Source: JARRKU01 sp050288425
GTDB taxonomy: Bacteria; Desulfobacterota; Desulfobacteria; Desulfobacterales; Desulfosarcinaceae
Reading direction: 5' to 3'
NCBI GenBank assembly: GCA_050288425.1
Contig: JBNKDU010000033.1
Location: 1 to 9,034 of the forward strand
DNA: 9,034 bases
Positions 6,483-9,034 of the stretch are shown here, piece by piece. The number at the start of each line of letters is the position of its first letter. The first letter of the stretch is position 1. Both the position numbers and the translations under genes were made by a program. Below the pieces are notes generated by a model that saw only the letters and a program-made list of their open reading frames with translations, had not been told where the DNA came from and searched no databases.

Positions 6483-7886
6483 CTAGCGCACCGCCGCCTT
6501 GGCGACGATCTCTTCCCGAATCTCGAACGGCTCCACCCGATGGGGATCCGCGAAATAGGCCTTGGTCATTTTGACGACCACGGGGCTGAGGAGAATCAAA
6601 CCGATCAGGTTGGGCCAGGCCATGAGCGCATTGAAGATGTCGGAAATGGTCCAGACCAGAGATAGTTTTATGGTGGCCCCCAGCGGAATGATCAGGCAGT
6701 AGATGACCCGATAGGGCATGACGGCTTTTTGCCCGAAGAGATAATCGATGCAGCGGTCCCCATAGTAAGACCATCCGATGACCGTGGAAAAGGCGAAAAA
6801 GATAATCCCGATGGTCACGATATATTCCCCGCCGAAAAGCGGCACGCCGTTCTGAAAGGCCGTCTTGGTCAGCACGGCTCCGGTAAGCGCGGCGCCGTCC
6901 GCACCCTCCAAGGCAAACGCATTGGTGAGAATAATCACCAACCCGGTCATGGTGCAGATCACCAGGGTATCGATAAAGGGTCCCAGCATGGCCACCAGGC
7001 CTTCCCGGACCGGCTCTTTCGTCTGGGCGGCACCGTGGGCGATGGGCGCGCTTCCCAGGCCCGCCTCGTTGGAGAAGACGCCCCGGGCCACACCGAACCG
7101 GATGGCCTGGGCGATTCCCGCCCCCACAAACCCTCCGGTGGCGGCCGTACCGGTGAAGGCATCATGAATGATGCGGGCAAAGGCCGCCGGCACATCCCCC
7201 AAATGGCTGAAGATCACCAGCAACGCCCCAACGATATAAAATACGGCCATGGCCGGGACGATCTTGCTGGAAAAGGCGCCGATCCGTTTTACGCCCCCCA
7301 CGATCACCGCGAAACAGAGGACGGCCATGACCAGGCCGGTGACGATCTTGGGCGCTCCGAAGGTATCCAGCAGGGGTTCGGCCACGGAATTGGCCTGGAC
7401 CATGTTGCCGATGCCGAAGGCGGCGATGGAAGCGAATATGGCAAAGGCGACGCCCATCCACTTCTTCTTCAGACCGTGTTCCAGGTAATACATGGGGCCA
7501 CCGCCTGTGGTGCCGTCGGCGTGCACGATCCGATACTTCAGGGAGAGAAGACACTCGGCATATTTCAGTCCCATGCCGAAAAAAGCGGTGACCCACATCC
7601 AGAAGATCGCGCCCGGGCCGCCGATGGCGACGGCGGTGCCCACTCCCGCGATATTGCCCGTTCCGATGGTCGCCGACAGCGCCGTGGACAATGCCTGGAA
7701 GTGGGTGACCTCCCCATCGTCTTCGGGGTTGTCGTATTTTCCCGAAATCAACTTCCACGCGTACCGGAAGTGGCGCACCTGAACCATCTTTAAAATAAGC
7801 GTAATAAATACACCCGTGCCCACCAGAAGGACGATGGTCGGCAGCCCCCAGACAAATCCACCAATCATACCGAGGAAATCAGACAT
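6483..7886 (-). CDS. Sodium:alanine/glycine symporter, AgcS family
   Basis: This 467-aa protein is a full-length member of the alanine or glycine:cation symporter family (AGCS; AlsT/DagA/AgcS type), an inner-membrane permease that takes up alanine or glycine with Na+. Family motifs are in order: SATIGTGNIAGVGTA at 71-85, GGPGAIFWMW at 89-98, the GLKYAECLLSLKYR stretch, TGGGPMYYLEHG at 127-138, and FSNEAGLGSAPIAHG in the second half, followed by GWSYYGDRC. About ten hydrophobic helices are visible. AAGGAG lies 5 nt before the ATG at 7886. The exact amino acid cannot be read from sequence, so no specific symbol is given. Upstream on the same strand is a near-consensus sigma-54 promoter, suggesting regulation by an enhancer-binding protein. 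A shared terminator lies downstream. Confidence 0.96.
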   Translation of the reverse strand: MSDFLGMIGGFVWGLPTIVLLVGTGVFITLILKMVQVRHFRYAWKLISGKYDNPEDDGEVTHFQALSTALSATIGTGNIAGVGTAVAIGGPGAIFWMWVTAFFGMGLKYAECLLSLKYRIVHADGTTGGGPMYYLEHGLKKKWMGVAFAIFASIAAFGIGNMVQANSVAEPLLDTFGAPKIVTGLVMAVLCFAVIVGGVKRIGAFSSKIVPAMAVFYIVGALLVIFSHLGDVPAAFARIIHDAFTGTAATGGFVGAGIAQAIRFGVARGVFSNEAGLGSAPIAHGAAQTKEPVREGLVAMLGPFIDTLVICTMTGLVIILTNAFALEGADGAALTGAVLTKTAFQNGVPLFGGEYIVTIGIIFFAFSTVIGWSYYGDRCIDYLFGQKAVMPYRVIYCLIIPLGATIKLSLVWTISDIFNALMAWPNLIGLILLSPVVVKMTKAYFADPHRVEPFEIREEIVAKAAVR

Positions 7887-7905
7887 GCATACTCCTTTTT
7901 TTCAA

Positions 7906-7950
7906 GGCGGCGACCGTTTGCAACCAAACGCATTTCCGGAAGGCGCCGCC
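7906..7950 (-). promoter_or_regulatory. Stem-loop in the symporter 5' untranslated region
   Basis: GGCGGCG (7906-7912) pairs with CGCCGCC (7944-7950). A second helix inside, CGTTTG (7915-7920) with CAAACG (7925-7930), closes a 4-nt loop. In the minus-strand transcript the structure ends just before the A-rich Shine-Dalgarno (AAAAAAAGGAG). It could control translation or RNA stability. It does not match the glycine riboswitch I would expect ahead of such genes. Confidence 0.45.
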
Positions 7951-7977
7951 CGGTTCATAATTGATAAATCCGGTTCA
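7950..7977 (-). repeat. Two direct repeats TGAACCGG spaced 20 bp
   Basis: On the minus strand TGAACCGG occurs at 7977-7970 and again at 7957-7950, exactly 20 bp apart, or about two helical turns. With the sigma-54 promoter placed at 8000-8015, the repeats fall roughly at +12 to +39 of the transcript. They could be a repressor or regulator site. This is inference from the repeat and spacing. Confidence 0.35.
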
Positions 7978-7999
7978 GAAAGTATTCGCGCCTAAACGG

Positions 8000-8015
8000 A
8001 GCAAAAGGCTTGCCA
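8000..8015 (-). promoter_or_regulatory. Sigma-54 promoter for the symporter gene
   Basis: On the minus strand the sequence TGGCAAGCCTTTTGCT matches the sigma-54 (RpoN) -24/-12 consensus TGGCACG-N4-TTGCW at all but one defined position, with the obligatory GG-N10-GC spacing (GG at 8014-8013, GC at 8002-8001). The transcript would start near 7989, leaving an untranslated leader of about 103 nt before the symporter ATG. Sigma-54 promoters need an AAA+ enhancer-binding protein. None is encoded in this window. Confidence 0.75.
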
Positions 8016-8162
8016 GAAAACCGAAGCTTCTCGATTTGATTTTGGAACCGTGATCAAAACCAGGCGAATCTGCTGGAAACGCTTGTCGGGCGGTCGTTTG
8101 GGAATATGGAGAAAATTGGTCCGGGAGGATTGGCATGCCGTCCGGTATTCAAAAGACTGCCT

Positions 8163-8190
8163 GCCGATGGTAGTCAAAACTACCATCGGC
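8163..8190. promoter_or_regulatory. Perfect 12-bp palindrome, candidate enhancer site
   Basis: GCCGATGGTAGT (8163-8174) and ACTACCATCGGC (8179-8190) form a perfect dyad around CAAA. The centre is about 188 bp upstream of the predicted sigma-54 transcript start, a normal distance for an enhancer-binding protein site. It might instead be a transcribed hairpin. A related palindrome lies 89 bp further upstream. Confidence 0.5.
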
Positions 8191-8256
8191 GGGTGCCGGT
8201 AGTATAAAAAAGCTGGATAGCTGAAGTTGAGGAAGGTTTTAGAACGAACCTACCGA

Positions 8257-8274
8257 TGGTAATCGAAATTACCA
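8257..8274. promoter_or_regulatory. Second related palindrome, candidate enhancer site
   Basis: TGGTAAT (8257-8263) and ATTACCA (8268-8274) pair around CGAA. The left side CCGATGGTAAT matches the first palindrome's CCGATGGTAGT with one change, and the right arm carries the matching change (ATTACC for ACTACC), so symmetry is kept. Half-like copies also occur at 8144-8147 (GGTATTCAAAAG) and 8196-8203 (CCGGTAGT). Confidence 0.45.
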
Positions 8275-8329
8275 GATTTCAATTTGCGCCATCGGCGTGA
8301 TGGTTTCTCCATGGCGGAATTCATGGCAT

Positions 8330-8463
8330 GGCCGGCAAAGAGGCCGGCGCTGATTTCTTCCAGATGAAAGGCAAATGGTCTTCGCAGGGCAGGGCTCCGT
8401 CCCTGCCCCGACTGGAATGACCATGGAGGCGCCCATGACCAAAGGCCGGCACGGAGGCCGGCC
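8330..8463. repeat. REP-like cluster of three GC-rich palindromes
   Basis: Three hairpins lie within 134 bp. GGCCGGC-AAAGAG-GCCGGC is at 8330-8348. GGGCAGGG-CTCCGT-CCCTGCCC is at 8387-8408. GGCCGGC-ACGGA-GGCCGGCC is at 8444-8463. The first and third are near-identical direct copies. The middle one has the same loop read on the other strand (CTCCGT is the complement of ACGGAG), so orientations alternate as in BIME-type REP arrays. On the minus strand GTAG (8471-8468) precedes the third palindrome, like the tetranucleotide next to REP hairpins processed by RAYT transposases. No transposase gene is in the window. Confidence 0.55.
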
Positions 8464-8560
8464 ATATCTACCCGTCTGCTTCCGAAGACCGGCGTTGCTC
8501 CGTCCCGCCTATCCCTCCTGTATCTTCTCGGCCAGTTCGGGCATGCATTCAAGTCAGGTG

Positions 8561-8611
8561 GGGGTCTGCTCTTGACTCATTATCGTTCCAAATGAGTCAA
8601 GAGCAGACCCC
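8561..8611. repeat. Perfect 21-bp inverted repeat
   Basis: The 21 bases at 8561-8581 (beginning GGGGTCTGCTC) are the exact reverse complement of 8591-8611, separated by the 9-nt ATCGTTCCA. This would form a very stable hairpin in RNA or a cruciform in DNA. TTT follows on the plus strand, so it could end transcription. The GGGGTCTGCTCTTGAC core resembles short repeats I recall near IS200-like/REP-associated transposases, which makes a small non-autonomous mobile repeat the leading idea. That recollection is not verified. Confidence 0.6.
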
Positions 8612-8687
8612 TTTCGACATTGCAAATGGCAGAAACAGGCAGGCAATTAGGATTAAGCATCTCAGGCGTTGCTCACATACGGCACAG

Positions 8688-8705
8688 ATAATTTGTATAA
8701 TTTGT
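8688..8705 (+). repeat. Tandem 9-bp repeat ATAATTTGT with embedded TATAAT
   Basis: ATAATTTGT occurs twice in a row. The junction creates TATAAT (8696-8701), a perfect -10 hexamer on the plus strand, but the best upstream match, TTGCTC at 8669-8674, is 21 bp away, too far for a standard promoter. It might be a weak promoter for the downstream regulator gene. Confidence 0.3.
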
Positions 8706-8714
8706 AAACAACGT

Positions 8715-8749
8715 CCCCCATTTCCCCCCATTTCCCCCACTAGTGCCCC
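8715..8749 (-). other. G-quadruplex motif
   Basis: The minus strand reads four G-runs of 4, 5, 6 and 5 separated by CACTAGT, AAAT and AAAT. This satisfies the strict G4 pattern with short loops. The plus strand shows it as a short tandem repeat of CCCCCATTT units. It lies between the 21-bp inverted repeat and the XRE gene, in a stretch (8612-8892) with no other supported gene. Confidence 0.6.
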
Positions 8750-8892
8750 ATTTTGGTTGATGGCCTTTTTCCTGGTCTCCCGCCAAAACCTGTCAAGCAT
8801 TTTTGTTGTCCGTTTTTCGGATATTTGATATCTGATTATAGAATATGTGTCAGGAGCCTTTGCAACCCCTGTGATATTGGTAGAGGTAAAAC

Positions 8893-9034
8893 ATGATAAA
8901 GGAGTGCCATCCGATCATGGCAGATCAAGACGTAAGAAAATCCTTTGGCAAGAGGCTCAAGGAGCTGAGAAAGCAAAAGCGCTGGACACAAAAGGAACTG
9001 GCGGCCATGGCGGATATCGGCTTTTCCCAGTTCA
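8893..9034 (+). CDS. XRE-family helix-turn-helix regulator, 3' end outside window
   Basis: Only the first 47 codons are present. The FGKRLKELRKQKRWTQKELAAMADI stretch at about residues 18-42 is the start of an XRE/Cro-C1 DNA-binding domain: helix 1, then TQKELA as helix 2, then the recognition region beginning GFSQF. The start at 8893 has AGAGGT 5 nt upstream. An in-frame ATG at 8917 has AAAGGAG 12 nt upstream and is a reasonable alternative; the protein would then begin MADQDVRKSF. The partner domain, if any, is not visible, so repressor, antitoxin or mobile-element regulator cannot be told apart. It is not the sigma-54 activator expected for the symporter, because XRE proteins lack an AAA+ domain at this position. 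Confidence 0.85.
   Translation, partial: MIKECHPIMADQDVRKSFGKRLKELRKQKRWTQKELAAMADIGFSQF

Larger units (their letters stand above)
7887..8892. other. Divergent intergenic region, about 1 kb, no gene seen
   Basis: This region separates the minus-strand symporter from the plus-strand regulator. It holds the sigma-54 promoter, candidate activator sites, REP-like cluster, 21-bp inverted repeat and G4 motif listed separately. Short open frames in 8250-8830 lack ribosome binding sites and are broken up by these palindromes, so none is called. The part between 8750 and 8892 becomes AT-rich near 8815-8850, where the regulator's promoter may lie. Confidence 0.6.

Noticed and set aside
6729..7793. Plus-strand ORF (354 codons) opposite the symporter, and the minus-strand ORF 5446-6774 opposite the DUF5666-like gene
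   Set aside because: Both are antisense shadows of well-supported genes and show no recognisable domain.
7887..8130. Glycine riboswitch ahead of the AgcS-family gene
   Set aside because: Common in this family, but neither the conserved aptamer core nor tandem aptamers are visible on the minus strand.
8592..8828. Small overlapping ORFs on both strands (8592-8828 plus, 8597-8800 minus)
   Set aside because: They start inside the 21-bp inverted repeat or run through the G4 tract, lack ribosome binding sites and have no recognisable protein sequence.

Overview
The window looks like a chromosomal stretch of a GC-rich, Gram-negative, deltaproteobacterium-like organism. A Desulfobacterota lineage near Desulfosarcina/Desulfobacteraceae is my best guess, inferred from the mix of families: MgtE, AgcS/AlsT, a DUF5666-type lipoprotein, a CHRD/beta-helix lipoprotein, and a secreted protein ending in a Gly-run plus Cys-Phe-Ile. 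No rRNA, tRNA or CRISPR array was seen.

Layout. (1) 1-1683, plus strand: an MgtE magnesium channel/transporter gene preceded by a long leader. The leader holds a short, well-initiated ORF (130-264) and a hairpin (272-310) that ends right at the mgtE Shine-Dalgarno. (2) 1684-1804: a convergent terminator region. (3) 1805-4677, minus strand: two exported proteins. A 611-aa lipoprotein with CHRD, Ig/cadherin-like and parallel beta-helix parts comes first, then a terminator, then a 254-aa secreted protein built of two tandem repeats with a Gly8-Cys C-terminus. (4) 4678-5514: no convincing gene. Its first 290 bases are hairpin-rich and form the probable leader of the 611-aa lipoprotein gene. (5) 5515-6354, plus strand: a DUF5666-like lipoprotein with three repeat units. 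(6) 6414-6449: a strong bidirectional terminator. (7) 6483-7886, minus strand: a sodium:alanine/glycine symporter (AgcS family). (8) 7887-8892: about 1 kb without a gene but dense in signals. It contains a near-consensus sigma-54 promoter for the symporter, two related palindromes upstream of it that look like activator sites, a REP-like palindrome cluster, a perfect 21-bp inverted repeat and a G-quadruplex motif. (9) 8893-9034, plus strand: the start of an XRE-type helix-turn-helix regulator, cut by the window edge.

The genes are not one pathway. Two ion-coupled inner-membrane transporters (Mg2+ and Na+/amino acid) flank three envelope proteins. The most interesting material is regulatory: a possible translated Mg2+ sensor leader ahead of mgtE, and a sigma-54 promoter with candidate enhancer sites ahead of the amino-acid symporter. 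All regulatory assignments are inference from sequence patterns; no database search was run.
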